A DNA stretch of 64,000 bases from Streptomyces sp. NRRL S-646 (GCF_000720765.1 NZ_JODC01000013.1:62001-126000), one strand, 5' to 3'; shown: positions 41,804 through 49,869, numbered from the stretch's first letter. Made by a program: numbers and translations. Notes: generated from the letters alone by a model not told the origin.

Positions 41804-42253
41804 ATGGAGCCCGACGAGGCACAGGCCGCACTGGACCATGTGCGCCTGAGGCAGAAGCAGTCCCATGCCGAGTACCTGGGATACGAGTTCTCCCGCGGGC
41901 GGCTGCTGGTGTCGGCGCTGATCGTGTTCGTCTCCTTCGCCTCCTTCGACCTGCCGAACCCGTGGGGCGGCGCGGTCCTGTTCCCGGTGGCGGCGGTGCT
42001 GGCGTGGCAGTTCGCGCTCTATCTGCGCCGGGCACGCGTTCGTGTGACGCTCAGCGGACGTGCCGCTGTGCTGTCGGCCTGCGTCGGCGCGGCCCTGGTG
42101 GGGCTGTTCACCGTGCTGTCGGACGCCGCGCACGCCGGCGGAGTTCCCGTGCCGCACACGGTCGCCGCTGCCGTGGTGTGTGCACTGGGTCTACTGGTCG
42201 TGCGCCGCGCGCCGGCCGCCGGTGCGCCGCCCGGAGAGCGGGGCGACACCTGA
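41804..42253 (+). CDS. small four-helix membrane protein
   Basis: 149 aa. A hydrophilic N-terminus (MEPDEAQAALDHVRLRQKQS) precedes four hydrophobic segments: LLVSALIVFVSFASF, AVLFPVAAVLAWQFALYL, AAVLSACVGAALVGLFTVL and TVAAAVVCALGLLVV. No transporter motif. It overlaps the regulator gene by one base (TGATG). Such pairs often place a regulator next to the membrane protein it controls; role unknown. Confidence 0.8.
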   Translation: MEPDEAQAALDHVRLRQKQSHAEYLGYEFSRGRLLVSALIVFVSFASFDLPNPWGGAVLFPVAAVLAWQFALYLRRARVRVTLSGRAAVLSACVGAALVGLFTVLSDAAHAGGVPVPHTVAAAVVCALGLLVVRRAPAAGAPPGERGDT

Positions 42254-42570
42254 TGGACAGTGACTTCAACGAGTTCCTGCACGTGCCTGCGCGGCTGGCG
42301 ATCGTCGCTCTGCTGGCGCCGGTGCGCTGGGCGGAGTTCGGGTTTCTGCGGGAGTCGCTGGAGACCAGCGACTCCGCACTCTCCAAGCAGCTGTCCGCGC
42401 TCGTCACCGAGGGGTACGTCGAGGTCCGCAAGGAACGGGGTGTGGGCATCCGCCGCACCCTGGCACGGCTGACCCCCGAGGGGCGCGCGGCGTTCCGGCG
42501 GCATGCCGCCGCACTCGAACGGATCGCCGCGCTGGCCCGCGTGAGCGAGCAGCCGGGCGAGGACTTCTGA
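42253..42570 (+). CDS. winged-helix transcriptional regulator (MarR/PadR-like)
   Basis: 105 aa. LHVPARLAIVALLAPVRWAE, then ETSDSALSKQLSALVTEGYV as recognition helix, wing VRKERGVGIRRTLARLTPEG and a C-terminal dimer helix. It matches the short HTH_34/MarR-like DNA-binding family. Translationally linked to the membrane gene upstream. The tandem dyads at 41732 are the likely target. The gene following on this strand, an ABC transporter, is now only a fragment, so this unit may once have controlled an exporter. Confidence 0.85.
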   Translation: MDSDFNEFLHVPARLAIVALLAPVRWAEFGFLRESLETSDSALSKQLSALVTEGYVEVRKERGVGIRRTLARLTPEGRAAFRRHAAALERIAALARVSEQPGEDF

Positions 42571-42597
42571 CCGACGTACGACGTACGAGACCGATGC

Positions 42598-42786
42598 ATG
42601 GCTGATACGGGGATGAAAGGCATGATCGAGGTACAGGAACTGACCAAGTACTACGGGAGAACGCTCGCCGTCGATGCGCTCTCCTTCCGTGTCGAGCCGG
42701 GCCGGGTGACCGGGTTTCTCGGGCCCAACGGCGCGGGCAAGTCCACGACCATGCGTGCCATGACCGGCCTCGACCAGCCGACCTGA
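42598..42786 (+). pseudogene. truncated ABC transporter ATPase (Walker A end only)
   Basis: 62 codons: [20 protein letters not shown], then [26 protein letters not shown] and an immediate stop. This is the start of a 300-residue ATPase; signature, Walker B and H-loop are gone. The frame ends exactly where a LanM-like reading begins in another frame (from about 42783), so a deletion has joined two genes. The true start is probably ATG 42622 behind AAAGG. Confidence 0.85.
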
Positions 42787-43229
42787 CCGCGCGGCTGGAG
42801 CGGTACCGGCCACCCGTGACCGGCTGGTGCAAGGGCGCCGCCGGCGTCCTCCTCGCGGCGAGCGAGATCTGTCAGGCGGCCGGACGGGGTGACTGGCTGG
42901 CGGGCTAACCGCTCGGCTCCCTCGTTGCGGCCGCGACCGCTCTGGCCGACGGTCCGGTGGAGCTGTCGGTCTGCCACGGCACCAGCGGCGTGGTCCAGGC
43001 TCTGCTGACGGCCTCGGCGTTCACCGGCGCCACGGGGCTCGTCGACCGGGCCCGCGCCTACCAGGGCCGGGTGCTCGACCTCGCACGCCGCCACGGGTTC
43101 TACACCGGCGCCGCGGGCCGTACGTCGCTGGTCGGCTATCTGCTCGGCTGGTCCGGCGTGGCCGACACCGACCTGATGCTCGCCGCTCCGGCCGCCGCGC
43201 ACGGGATACCGACCGCTCTGACCTGTTAA
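42783..43229 (+). pseudogene. C-terminal cyclase remnant of a LanM/LanC-like lanthipeptide synthetase
   Basis: Read in one frame with an internal TAA at 42906-42908: YRPPVTGWCKGAAGVLLAA, stop, then PVELSVCHGTSGVVQALLTA, HGFYTGAAGRTSLVGYLLGW and a natural TAA at 43227-43229. WCxGxxG and CHGTSG are the LanC zinc-ligand motifs (Cys, then Cys-His); the tail matches the G-L-M-T-G-x-A-G-x-x-x-x-L cyclase end. More than 700 residues of dehydratase and cyclase N-terminus are missing. Confidence 0.75.
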
Positions 43230-43241
43230 GCAGACACCGGC

Positions 43242-43615
43242 GTGCGCTGCTCGATCGTGCTGCCCATCGCCCCCACCCGGCCGGAACAGGCCGTCACCTT
43301 CGCCAACTTGGTCCACTGGACACGGGCCGAGCGGCTTTGGCAGGGGCAGTCCAGATCATCGACAACCACCAACTGGTCAGCTGGCTCGCGGGGATCGGCA
43401 TCCGCGTCCCCAGCGGCTTCGGCGTCAACCTGACCCCGCTGCGGTCGCCCAGCCACGCGGCCATGGAGGCCCGGTCGACCGCGCTGACCACCGGCCTCCC
43501 GGTCGTCGCCGCGTACGGGCCCGGGGGCGTGGAGTACCAGCGCGGCGTCATGGGAGAGCCGTACGGCAGCCCGCTGAAGGCCGTGCGCGAGTACGTCCGG
43601 GAGGCTCCGGCGTGA
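43242..43615 (+). pseudogene. fragment of a luciferase-like (LLM class) flavin/F420 oxidoreductase
   Basis: First frame: RCSIVLPIAPTRPEQAVTF, then HWTRAERLWQGQS. A one-base shift near 43351 moves the reading to IIDNHQLVSWLAGIGIRVPS, MEARSTALTTGLPVVAAYGP and EPYGSPLKAVREYV, then TGA 43613-43615. Together this is about the first 120 residues of a 300-residue LLM protein. LLM enzymes of the LanJ type (LxmJ-like) reduce dehydroamino acids in lanthipeptides, which fits the neighbouring remnant, but this specific assignment is inference. Confidence 0.7.
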
Positions 43616-44004
43616 GCTTCGCGGCATCCGCGGCGTACGCCGGGCCGACGGCGGTCTCCGAGGCCGTCCTCCCGCTGTCCGATCCCAACCTCGGCCTGAG
43701 CACGGCGGAAGCCGGGAACGTCCAGCAGTGGCTGAAGAGGTTCTGGGGTTTCAGCGGCCGCGTCGACGGGGTGCTGCGGCCCGACAGCTGGATGGCGTTC
43801 CAGCGCTGTCTGCGGGCGAACTGGGGTTACACGGGAGCGGTCAACGGCGTCGTAGGCACCGACACGGTGGCGGCGCTGCAGCGCATGCCGGCGGCCCGCT
43901 ACGGCTACACGGGCCCGACCGAAGGCGTCGTCGACCAGGCCACCCGGACGGCGTTCAGACGGTTCGCCGACGGTGACGGACCGGTCGGCAGCCGTCCGGA
44001 CTGA
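43612..44004 (+). CDS. peptidoglycan-binding-domain-like protein, possibly a fragment
   Basis: 130 aa from GTG 43612, overlapping the preceding stop. Two or three 40-residue repeats: NVQQWLKRFWGFSGRVDGVL, AFQRCLRANWGYTGAVNGVV and ALQRMPAARYGYTGPTEGVV. These are PG-binding-type units common in Streptomyces secreted proteins. There is no signal peptide: the N-terminus (MSFAASAAYAGPTAVSEAVL) is only weakly hydrophobic. Probably the C-terminal piece of a larger secreted protein placed here by the same deletion events. Confidence 0.55.
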   Translation: MSFAASAAYAGPTAVSEAVLPLSDPNLGLSTAEAGNVQQWLKRFWGFSGRVDGVLRPDSWMAFQRCLRANWGYTGAVNGVVGTDTVAALQRMPAARYGYTGPTEGVVDQATRTAFRRFADGDGPVGSRPD

Positions 44005-44018
44005 CGGTCCGGGACCAG

Positions 44019-44045
44019 TCATGGACTTCTTTGACCGGTCCATGA
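44019..44045. promoter_or_regulatory. inverted repeat upstream of the 5'-nucleotidase gene
   Basis: TCATGGAC (44019-44026) and GTCCATGA (44038-44045) with an 11-nt spacer, 105 bp before ATG 44151. Could be an operator or the terminator of the upstream fragment. Confidence 0.4.
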
Positions 44046-44150
44046 CCTGTTACTGGTTCTTTGCAGAGGGGGCGGGCGCAACTATCTACGCGGGTAGCCC
44101 GCCGCCGTCCCGCGTCCCTCTCCACCTCTCTCCAGTTCCAGGAGCCCCAC

Positions 44151-45971
44151 ATGCCCGTCAGTCCCCTGAACCGCCGGGAGTTCGTGAAGAAGTCGGCCGT
44201 CACCGGTGCGGCGGTGGCCGCCGCGGGAGCGATCGGCACCGGCACCGCCGAAGCCGCCGACCAGAAGCCGGGGAAGTCCCCCAAGACCTGGACCTTCTCC
44301 ATCCTGGGCACCACCGACCTGCACAGCCACGTCTTCGACTGGGACTACTACAAGGACGCCGCCTACAGCGACAAGGCAGGCAACTCCGTCGGTGTGGCCC
44401 GTGTCGCCACCCTCATCAAGCAGCAGCGCGCGGCCAAGGGCGAAGAGCACGTCCTGCTCGTCGACGCCGGCGACATCATCCAGGGGACCTCCCTCGCGTA
44501 CTACTTCGCCCGGGTCGACCCGATCACCGGCAAGGACGGCAAGAAGGGGCCGAGGCACCCCATGGCCGTCGCCATGAACCACATGCGCTACGACGCCGCC
44601 GCCCTCGGCAACCACGAGTTCAACTACGGCATCGACACGCTGCGCAAGTTCGAGAAGCAGTGCCACTTCCCGCTGCTCGGCGCGAACGCCCTCGACGCGA
44701 AGACCCTGCGGCCGGCCTTCCACCCGTACACGGTGAAGCGCATCTGCGTGCCCGGCGCCCCCGACATCAAGGTCGGCATCCTCGGCCTGACCAACCCCGG
44801 TATCGCGCTGTGGGACAAGGACAACGTCAGCGGAAAGATGGTCTTCCCGGGCCTGGTCGAGCAGGCGAAGAAGTACGTGCCGCGGCTGCGCGCGATGGGG
44901 TGTGACGTCGTCTTCCTGACGGACCACTCCGGGCTCGACGGGTCGACCTCCTGGGGCGACGCGCTCCCGTACGTCGAGAACGCCTCCAACCTCGTCGCCG
45001 AGCAGGTCCCCGGCATCGACGCGATCCTGGTCGGCCACACGCACAAGGAGGTCTCCTCGTACACCGTCAAGAACGAGGAGACCGGCGAGGACGTCCTCCT
45101 CTCCGAGCCGTACTGCTGGGGCTACCGCCTCACCGTCTTCGACTTCGAGCTCGAACTGCACCACGGGCAGTGGAAGGTGACGAAGAAGACGGCCCAGACC
45201 CTCGACCCGAAGGGCGTCGAGGAGGACCCGGAGATCACCAAGCTCCTCAAGGCCGACCACGACCTCGTCGTCAAGTACGTCAACACGGCCGTGGGCACCT
45301 GCACTCAGGACCTCCCGGCGGCGGAGTCCTGCTGGAAGGACGTCCCGATCATGGACTTCATCCACGAGGTCCAGATGCAGTCGGTGAAGGCGGGGCTGTC
45401 GACGAGCGACGCCGCGCTGCCCCTGATCTCGGTCGCCGCGCCGTTCAGCCGCACCGCCGACATCCCGGCCGGGAGCGTGACCATCAAGGACATCGCCGGG
45501 CTCTACATCTACGACAACACGCTCTACGGCAAGAAGCTCACGGGCGCCCAGCTCAAGGACTACCTGGAGTTCGCGGCGAAGTACTACTACCAGGTCCCCT
45601 CGGGCACGAAGGTCGACACCGCGACGCTGACCAACGCCAACAACTTCTGGGACTACATGTACGACACGGCCGCCGGCGTCTCGTACGACATCGACATCGC
45701 ACAGGCGGAGGGTTCGCGGATCAAGAACCTCACGTACAACGGCAAGGCGGTCGCCGACGACCAGGTCTTCGTCGTCGCGGTCAACAACTACCGCGCGAAC
45801 GGCGGCTCCGGCTACCCGCACATCGCCACCGCCGACATCGCGTACAGCTCGACCAACGAGATCCGCCAGCTGATGATCGACTACGTGACGGCCAAGGGTG
45901 CGTTGGACCCGAAGGACTTCGCGGTGACCAACTGGAAGCTGACGCAGGACGGGACGGCGGTGTTCTCGTAG
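44151..45971 (+). CDS. secreted 5'-nucleotidase/metallophosphatase (Tat substrate)
   Basis: 606 aa. Twin-arginine signal: NRREFVKKSAVTGAAVAAAG, with cleavage after the AEA-A region near residue 36. Metallophosphatase domain about 45-360: TTDLHSHVF, DAGDIIQGTS, GNHEFNYG and LVGHTHKE are the four metal-binding blocks. The C-terminal 5'-nucleotidase domain (about 370-600) follows, with LPLISVAAPFSRT, LYIYDNTLY and NNYRANGGSGYP. It would release phosphate or nucleosides from extracellular nucleotides. GGAG at 44141 sets the ATG. Confidence 0.94.
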   Translation: MPVSPLNRREFVKKSAVTGAAVAAAGAIGTGTAEAADQKPGKSPKTWTFSILGTTDLHSHVFDWDYYKDAAYSDKAGNSVGVARVATLIKQQRAAKGEEHVLLVDAGDIIQGTSLAYYFARVDPITGKDGKKGPRHPMAVAMNHMRYDAAALGNHEFNYGIDTLRKFEKQCHFPLLGANALDAKTLRPAFHPYTVKRICVPGAPDIKVGILGLTNPGIALWDKDNVSGKMVFPGLVEQAKKYVPRLRAMGCDVVFLTDHSGLDGSTSWGDALPYVENASNLVAEQVPGIDAILVGHTHKEVSSYTVKNEETGEDVLLSEPYCWGYRLTVFDFELELHHGQWKVTKKTAQTLDPKGVEEDPEITKLLKADHDLVVKYVNTAVGTCTQDLPAAESCWKDVPIMDFIHEVQMQSVKAGLSTSDAALPLISVAAPFSRTADIPAGSVTIKDIAGLYIYDNTLYGKKLTGAQLKDYLEFAAKYYYQVPSGTKVDTATLTNANNFWDYMYDTAAGVSYDIDIAQAEGSRIKNLTYNGKAVADDQVFVVAVNNYRANGGSGYPHIATADIAYSSTNEIRQLMIDYVTAKGALDPKDFAVTNWKLTQDGTAVFS

Positions 45972-45987
45972 CCCGCCCTTCCTCTCG

Positions 45988-45993
45988 TAGCCT
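45988..45993 (+). promoter_or_regulatory. -10 element of a probable leaderless promoter (cold-shock-domain gene)
   Basis: TAGCCT, 6 nt before ATG 46000. Confidence 0.5.
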
Positions 45994-45999
45994 TCTCTC

Positions 46000-46215
46000 A
46001 TGATTCTGGCGACGGTTCGCGAATGGGACGACGAGGAGGGCTGGGGGGTCCTCGATTCCCCGGAGACGCCCGGCGGGTGCTGGGCCCACCTCTCCGCCGT
46101 GGAGGGGGAGGGATTCCGGTCTCTCGCGGCGGGGGAGAAGGTCACCCTGGAATGGGAAGCCGCTGAGCAGGACGGCTTTCAGTACCGGGCTGTCCGGGTG
46201 GTCGTCGGCGACTGA
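46000..46215 (+). CDS. cold-shock-domain-like protein
   Basis: 71 aa. TVREWDDEEGWGVLDSPETP keeps the CSD W-x-x-x-x-G-W/F-G-x-L pattern, and GGCWAHLSAVEGEGFRSLA with LEWEAAEQDGFQYRAV the rest of the OB fold. The canonical RNP1/RNP2 aromatic residues are partly replaced (GWGVL for GFGFI), so nucleic acid binding is likely but may be altered. Single gene; strong terminator 20 bp downstream. Confidence 0.85.
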   Translation: MILATVREWDDEEGWGVLDSPETPGGCWAHLSAVEGEGFRSLAAGEKVTLEWEAAEQDGFQYRAVRVVVGD

Positions 46216-46235
46216 AGCAGTCTTGAGCCCGTGGT

Positions 46236-46266
46236 TGAGGGGCGCCCGTTCGGCGGGCGCCCCTCA
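46236..46266. terminator. bidirectional terminator between convergent genes
   Basis: 13-bp perfect arms TGAGGGGCGCCCG (46236-46248) and 46254-46266 with TTCGG loop, between the cold-shock-like stop (46215) and the NmrA-like stop (46273). Confidence 0.85.
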
Positions 46267-46272
46267 CTCGCG

Positions 46273-47145
46273 TCAGCGCGAAAACGCCCCCGCGTGCGCC
46301 CCTGCCCACTGGGCGAACGTCCGCGCCGGGCGGCCCAGGACCTTCTCCACCGTCGGGAGGACCTCCGCGCCACGGTCGCTCTCCAGCGTCCGCTGCATGA
46401 TCGCGTCGACGACCTCGGGCGGGAATCCGTACTCGGTCATTCCCGCGCGGGCCGCGTCGTCCGGGACCGGGCGGACGTGCAGGTCGCGGCCCAGGGTCTC
46501 GCCCAGGATGGCCAGTTCCTGCCTCGGGGTCAGGGACTGCGGGCCGCTCAACTCGTAGGCTGCGCCCGCGTGTTCGTCGGCCGAGGCCGCCGTGAGGGCC
46601 AGTGCTGCCACCTCCGCCAGGTCCGCCGGGTCGATGCTCGCCGCCGGGCGGTCCGCGAAGGGGACGGCCACTTCGTCGCCCGCGCGCAACTGCCCCGCCC
46701 ACTGCAGGGCGTTCGACATGAAGCGGCCGGGGCGCAGCAGGGTCCACGCCCAGTCGCGGGCCGGGTCCGTCACGGCGGCCTCCGCCTCTGCGTGCCAGCG
46801 GGCGATCACGTCCGCGCCCGCGTCGGCGCCCGCGTCCAGGACGGACAGCTTCACCAGGCGTCGCACCCCCGCCCTTGCCGCCGCCTCGGCGAGCGCGAGG
46901 TCGTGGGTCGGGCCGGGGGCCGTGCCGACGCCCTGCGCCGACATCAGGAAGGCGCCCTCCGCGCCCGCGAACGCGGCGTCCAGGCTCGCCGGGTCGTCCG
47001 CGTCGCCGTACACCGCCTCGGCGCCGGCCGGGAGCTCCGCCCCGGCCGGGCGGCGGGTCATCGCCCGTACCGGGTGGGCGGCGGCCGTCAGCCGCCGTAC
47101 CAGCTCGCCGCCCACGTGCCCTGTCGCCCCGGTCACCAGGATCAT
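46273..47145 (-). CDS. NmrA-like NAD(P)-binding oxidoreductase or sensor
   Basis: 290 aa, atypical short-chain dehydrogenase fold. MILVTGATGHVGGELVRRL is the nucleotide loop (G-x-x-G-x-x-G); VRAMTRRPAG gives the 2'-phosphate-binding Arg. RRLVKLSVLDAG and TLLRPGRFMSNALQWAGQL are typical of the NmrA/QOR2 group, which lacks the catalytic Tyr-Lys pair. Possible quinone reductase or redox sensor. GAGGAGA precedes ATG 47145. Confidence 0.87.
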   Translation of the reverse strand: MILVTGATGHVGGELVRRLTAAAHPVRAMTRRPAGAELPAGAEAVYGDADDPASLDAAFAGAEGAFLMSAQGVGTAPGPTHDLALAEAAARAGVRRLVKLSVLDAGADAGADVIARWHAEAEAAVTDPARDWAWTLLRPGRFMSNALQWAGQLRAGDEVAVPFADRPAASIDPADLAEVAALALTAASADEHAGAAYELSGPQSLTPRQELAILGETLGRDLHVRPVPDDAARAGMTEYGFPPEVVDAIMQRTLESDRGAEVLPTVEKVLGRPARTFAQWAGAHAGAFSR

Positions 47146-47334
47146 CGCCGTCTCCTCTCGTCGTGACCCCAGCCTGCGCGCGCCGGCCGCCCGCCGCGTC
47201 GCACGCGGGGATGCAGCTGTTCTGCTCCTTGGGGAGTAGGGAGCACCCACGAGGCATAACAGGGCATGGTGTACAAGTCGGGCATACGGTGGACGTGTAC
47301 ACGTGTCTGCGCCGACCCGAAGAAGGTGAGAGTC

Positions 47335-47631
47335 ATGCGTGTACTGCTCAGGGCGCACTTCGACACGGAGAAGTCGAACGAGGCCATCCGGAACGGCACC
47401 CTCGGGAAGATGATCCAGTCGTCGGTGGAGCAGATCAAGCCCGAAGCGGCCTACTTCACCGCCGACGAGGGCGAACGCACCGCCTTCCTGGTCTTCGACC
47501 TGCAGGACGTCGCCCAGATCCCGGTCATCAGCGAGCCGTTCTTCCTCAACCTGGGTGCCAAGATCGATTACACCCCGCTGATGAACCTCGAGGACGTGGA
47601 GAAGGGCCTCTCCCAGTCCCAGTTGCACTGA
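47335..47631 (+). CDS. 98-aa conserved hypothetical protein
   Basis: MRVLLRAHFDTEKSNEAIRN starts a ferredoxin-like (DUF3303/YCII-like) pattern; EQIKPEAAYFTADEGERTAF and IPVISEPFFLNLGAKIDYTP follow. The composition and size suggest a small dimeric alpha/beta barrel protein. The gene is divergent from the NmrA-like gene (190-bp gap) and preceded by a GAAGGTGAG ribosome-binding site. No catalytic residue can be named. Confidence 0.8.
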   Translation: MRVLLRAHFDTEKSNEAIRNGTLGKMIQSSVEQIKPEAAYFTADEGERTAFLVFDLQDVAQIPVISEPFFLNLGAKIDYTPLMNLEDVEKGLSQSQLH

Positions 47632-47641
47632 TCGCGTGTGA

Positions 47642-48592
47642 TCAGCCCGACCAGCCCCGCGCGACCTCGGCGAGCGCCGTGACCAGACGGGAGCGGGCCG
47701 CCGGGGTGGAGCGGAGGCTGTAGCTGTTCTCCACGTGCAGGAAGTCGACGCCCAGGTCGGCCGCCGTGCCGGCCTGGACGTTCGTCCTGCCCTCCAGCCC
47801 GCCGCAGTCGCCGGACCAGGCCCGGCAGACCGTGAAGCCCTGCGCCTCGATCCGGTCGGCCGCCGTGCGGGCCGTCGGTGTGCGGCCGGCGGGACCCGTC
47901 GAGAGCACCACGTCGTGGCCCGGGGAGCTGTCATCGGCGAACCCGTGCACCTGGAGGCCCGGGATACGCCGGGTGACCAGCGCGTCGCACACCTCGTTGA
48001 AGACCGTACGGCTGCGGTGGGCCATGTCGGCCGTGCGGCCCTGGGCGGCGTCGCGGGGTGCACCGGCGAGGACGAGCACGCCGCCGGGCACCCGGGCGAA
48101 CAGGTCGGCGCCGATCAGCTCGGTGTGCAGGTCGGAGCGCGGGTGCGGGATCTGGACGCTCCAGCGGACCGGGGTGCTGAGGTCCACGTAGACCCTGCCC
48201 CAGCCGCGACCCGTCCCCACCCCGTGCTCGGTCGGCTCGGCGATCTCGGCCACCTCGCGGCCTGAGTCCGCCAGTTGATGCCTCGTCAGGCGGTAGTCGA
48301 TCTGCCGTAGCAGGTGCTGCGCGGCGATGGAGCGACGGCCTCGCAGGGTGCCCGTCACGGCCTCGGCCACGGCCGTGCGTTCGCTGCGGGTGGGGGTGCG
48401 GTAGCCGCCGTTGCGGGGGAAGTGATCGACGTACTCACGGAGTTCGTCGGTGAGGCGGAGCCTCGGGCCGGGGGCGGGGGAGTCCGGGGTGAGAAGGGCG
48501 TATGTCGTCGGCACGGCGGCCGCCGTGCCGACCGCGGCGAGGGCGATCAGGAGCGCGCGGCGGCGCGGCTGGAATTCGCTCGCGAATTGCAT
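47642..48592 (-). CDS. secreted or membrane-anchored hypothetical protein
   Basis: 316 aa. The N-terminus has basic residues then ALLIALAAVGTAAAVPTTYA (about 14-33), a signal or anchor without an obvious cleavage site. The mature part contains GRGWGRVYVDLSTPVRWSVQ, ELIGADLFARVPGGVLVLAG and an HTxxxDxVF-like region, with two Cys (VCRAWSGDCGG) likely forming a disulfide. I recognise no enzyme family. Its start faces the PgsC micro-operon across a 188-bp gap, which carries a CCTGGTTGCCCAGG stem and presumably both promoters. Confidence 0.75.
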   Translation of the reverse strand: MQFASEFQPRRRALLIALAAVGTAAAVPTTYALLTPDSPAPGPRLRLTDELREYVDHFPRNGGYRTPTRSERTAVAEAVTGTLRGRRSIAAQHLLRQIDYRLTRHQLADSGREVAEIAEPTEHGVGTGRGWGRVYVDLSTPVRWSVQIPHPRSDLHTELIGADLFARVPGGVLVLAGAPRDAAQGRTADMAHRSRTVFNEVCDALVTRRIPGLQVHGFADDSSPGHDVVLSTGPAGRTPTARTAADRIEAQGFTVCRAWSGDCGGLEGRTNVQAGTAADLGVDFLHVENSYSLRSTPAARSRLVTALAEVARGWSG

Positions 48593-48780
48593 GATGCGCC
48601 GAGCCTAGACCCTGGTTGCCCAGGAATGGCGTGGGGTCGATCACAGTGGCAACCGGGCATTGATTTGCTCGCGTTGATGAACCTGTCCGCTCTTTCCTTC
48701 GTCTTGCAGGATGCTTACCCGGGCCTTTCGGTCCGGGGAAATTCACCTGCCCTTCTGGTCCCCTGCTCAGGAGTGATTTC

Positions 48781-49128
48781 ATGCAGGCATCAGTCGGGCC
48801 TGCCCGTCGCCGACGCCTGCTGCGGCGAAGGCGTGTGGACGTGCCGTTGCTCGGCGGTCTCCGGCCTCCCGCAGCGGTTCTGCTGCTCTTGTCGGTTTCT
48901 GTTTCCCTGCTTGCCCGGTGCGCGGTCGGGAAATCCGAAGACCAGGCGGTTTCAGGCGCGATCGTCGATTCACAGGGCGATATCGCCGTCGATTCCGCCC
49001 GTTCTCTTGGCCCCTGCCTGAAGCAGAGTTCGGCGGATCTGCACGACACCGTTTCGCTGCTGGAGCGGGGCGGGCGGCAGTCCCCGGACGCCGTGCCGGC
49101 CTCCCTTGCGTCTGCCTTCGGCAAGTGA
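48781..49128 (+). CDS. 115-aa membrane-anchored small protein, first gene of the PgsC micro-operon
   Basis: Strongly basic start (RRRRLLRRRR) then PPAAVLLLLSVSVSLLAR and Cys, giving a signal-anchor or a poor lipobox (LLAR-C with Arg at -1). The rest is a polar 65-residue domain with SLGPCLKQSSADLHDTVSLL. Codon use is less G/C-biased than neighbours (several GTT, TCT, GAT), hinting at recent origin. It overlaps the next gene by GTGA. Function unknown. Confidence 0.6.
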   Translation: MQASVGPARRRRLLRRRRVDVPLLGGLRPPAAVLLLLSVSVSLLARCAVGKSEDQAVSGAIVDSQGDIAVDSARSLGPCLKQSSADLHDTVSLLERGGRQSPDAVPASLASAFGK

Positions 49129-49379
49129 CGCGGACTCGCCGTCGTGGCCGCCGCCTCGCACTCGTCGAACGCAACGTCCGGATGGGCCGGCTCGTCCCTG
49201 GCCTCGACCTCGGCGGCGAGGACCGCGACCCCGACGCGCTCACCGCCGACCTGGGCGAGCGCCTCCTGGAGCGGCTCGCGCAGCTCCCGGCGGCCGACGG
49301 CCTCACCCTCTCCGCTCAGCGCACGCGCAGCACCGATTCCGGATACGGATACGGATACAACGAAGGCAACGACCTGTGA
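49125..49379 (+). CDS. 84-aa small protein, second gene of the PgsC micro-operon
   Basis: GTG 49125 overlaps the previous stop and its TGA overlaps the PgsC GTG, both by 4 nt. Composition: basic N-terminus (RTRRRGRRLALVERNVRMG), helical LTADLGERLLERLAQLP, and a tail with DSGYGYGYNEGN. Codons carry the normal high G/C third position, so this reading is real. It might also be the displaced C-terminus of the upstream gene after a frameshift. No domain recognised. Confidence 0.6.
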   Translation: MTRTRRRGRRLALVERNVRMGRLVPGLDLGGEDRDPDALTADLGERLLERLAQLPAADGLTLSAQRTRSTDSGYGYGYNEGNDL

Positions 49380-49855
49380 CCCCCGCCGACCTCAGCCCCG
49401 ACATGGCCGCGATCGCCATCGGACTCGGCTTGTTCTTCTCGCTGATCTGCTACCTCACCACGCACCTCTCGCCCGGCGGCATGATCACCCCCGGCTGGCT
49501 GACGCTGACCCTGTTCGCGGACTGGCGGCTGTTCATGATGGTGCTCGGGGTGAGCGCGGTGACGTACGGCTGCACACGGGTGCTGCAGCGCCTGGTGATC
49601 CTTTACGGCAAGCGGCTGTTCGCGGCCGTGCTGATGTGCGGTGTGCTGATCCAGGGGGCGCTGTCTCTCGCGCTCCGGCACCAGTTCCCGTACCTCTTCA
49701 GCCAGACGCTCGGCTACATCGTGCCCGGCCTGATCGCCTACCAGCTGGTGCGTCAGCCGCCGCGCGCCACGCTGCTGGCGACCACCTCGGTCACGGTCTG
49801 CGCGTACATCGTGCTGGCCACGGGCGCACTGCTGGCCGAGCTGCCCGGCGTCTGA
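49376..49855 (+). CDS. PgsC/CapC family membrane protein (poly-gamma-glutamate synthesis-like)
   Basis: 159 aa with about five membrane segments. AAIAIGLGLFFSLICYLTTH, LSPGGMITPGWLTLTL, and YLFSQTLGYIVPGLIAYQLV match PgsC/CapC, in which the PGGM/PGWL region is conserved. In the classic system PgsB ligates glutamate and PgsC/PgsA aid synthesis and export. No PgsB/CapB ligase or CapA is nearby, so the substrate may differ. Translationally coupled behind two tiny genes. Confidence 0.85.
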   Translation: MTPADLSPDMAAIAIGLGLFFSLICYLTTHLSPGGMITPGWLTLTLFADWRLFMMVLGVSAVTYGCTRVLQRLVILYGKRLFAAVLMCGVLIQGALSLALRHQFPYLFSQTLGYIVPGLIAYQLVRQPPRATLLATTSVTVCAYIVLATGALLAELPGV

Positions 49856-49869
49856 CGATCCTCCGAGCC

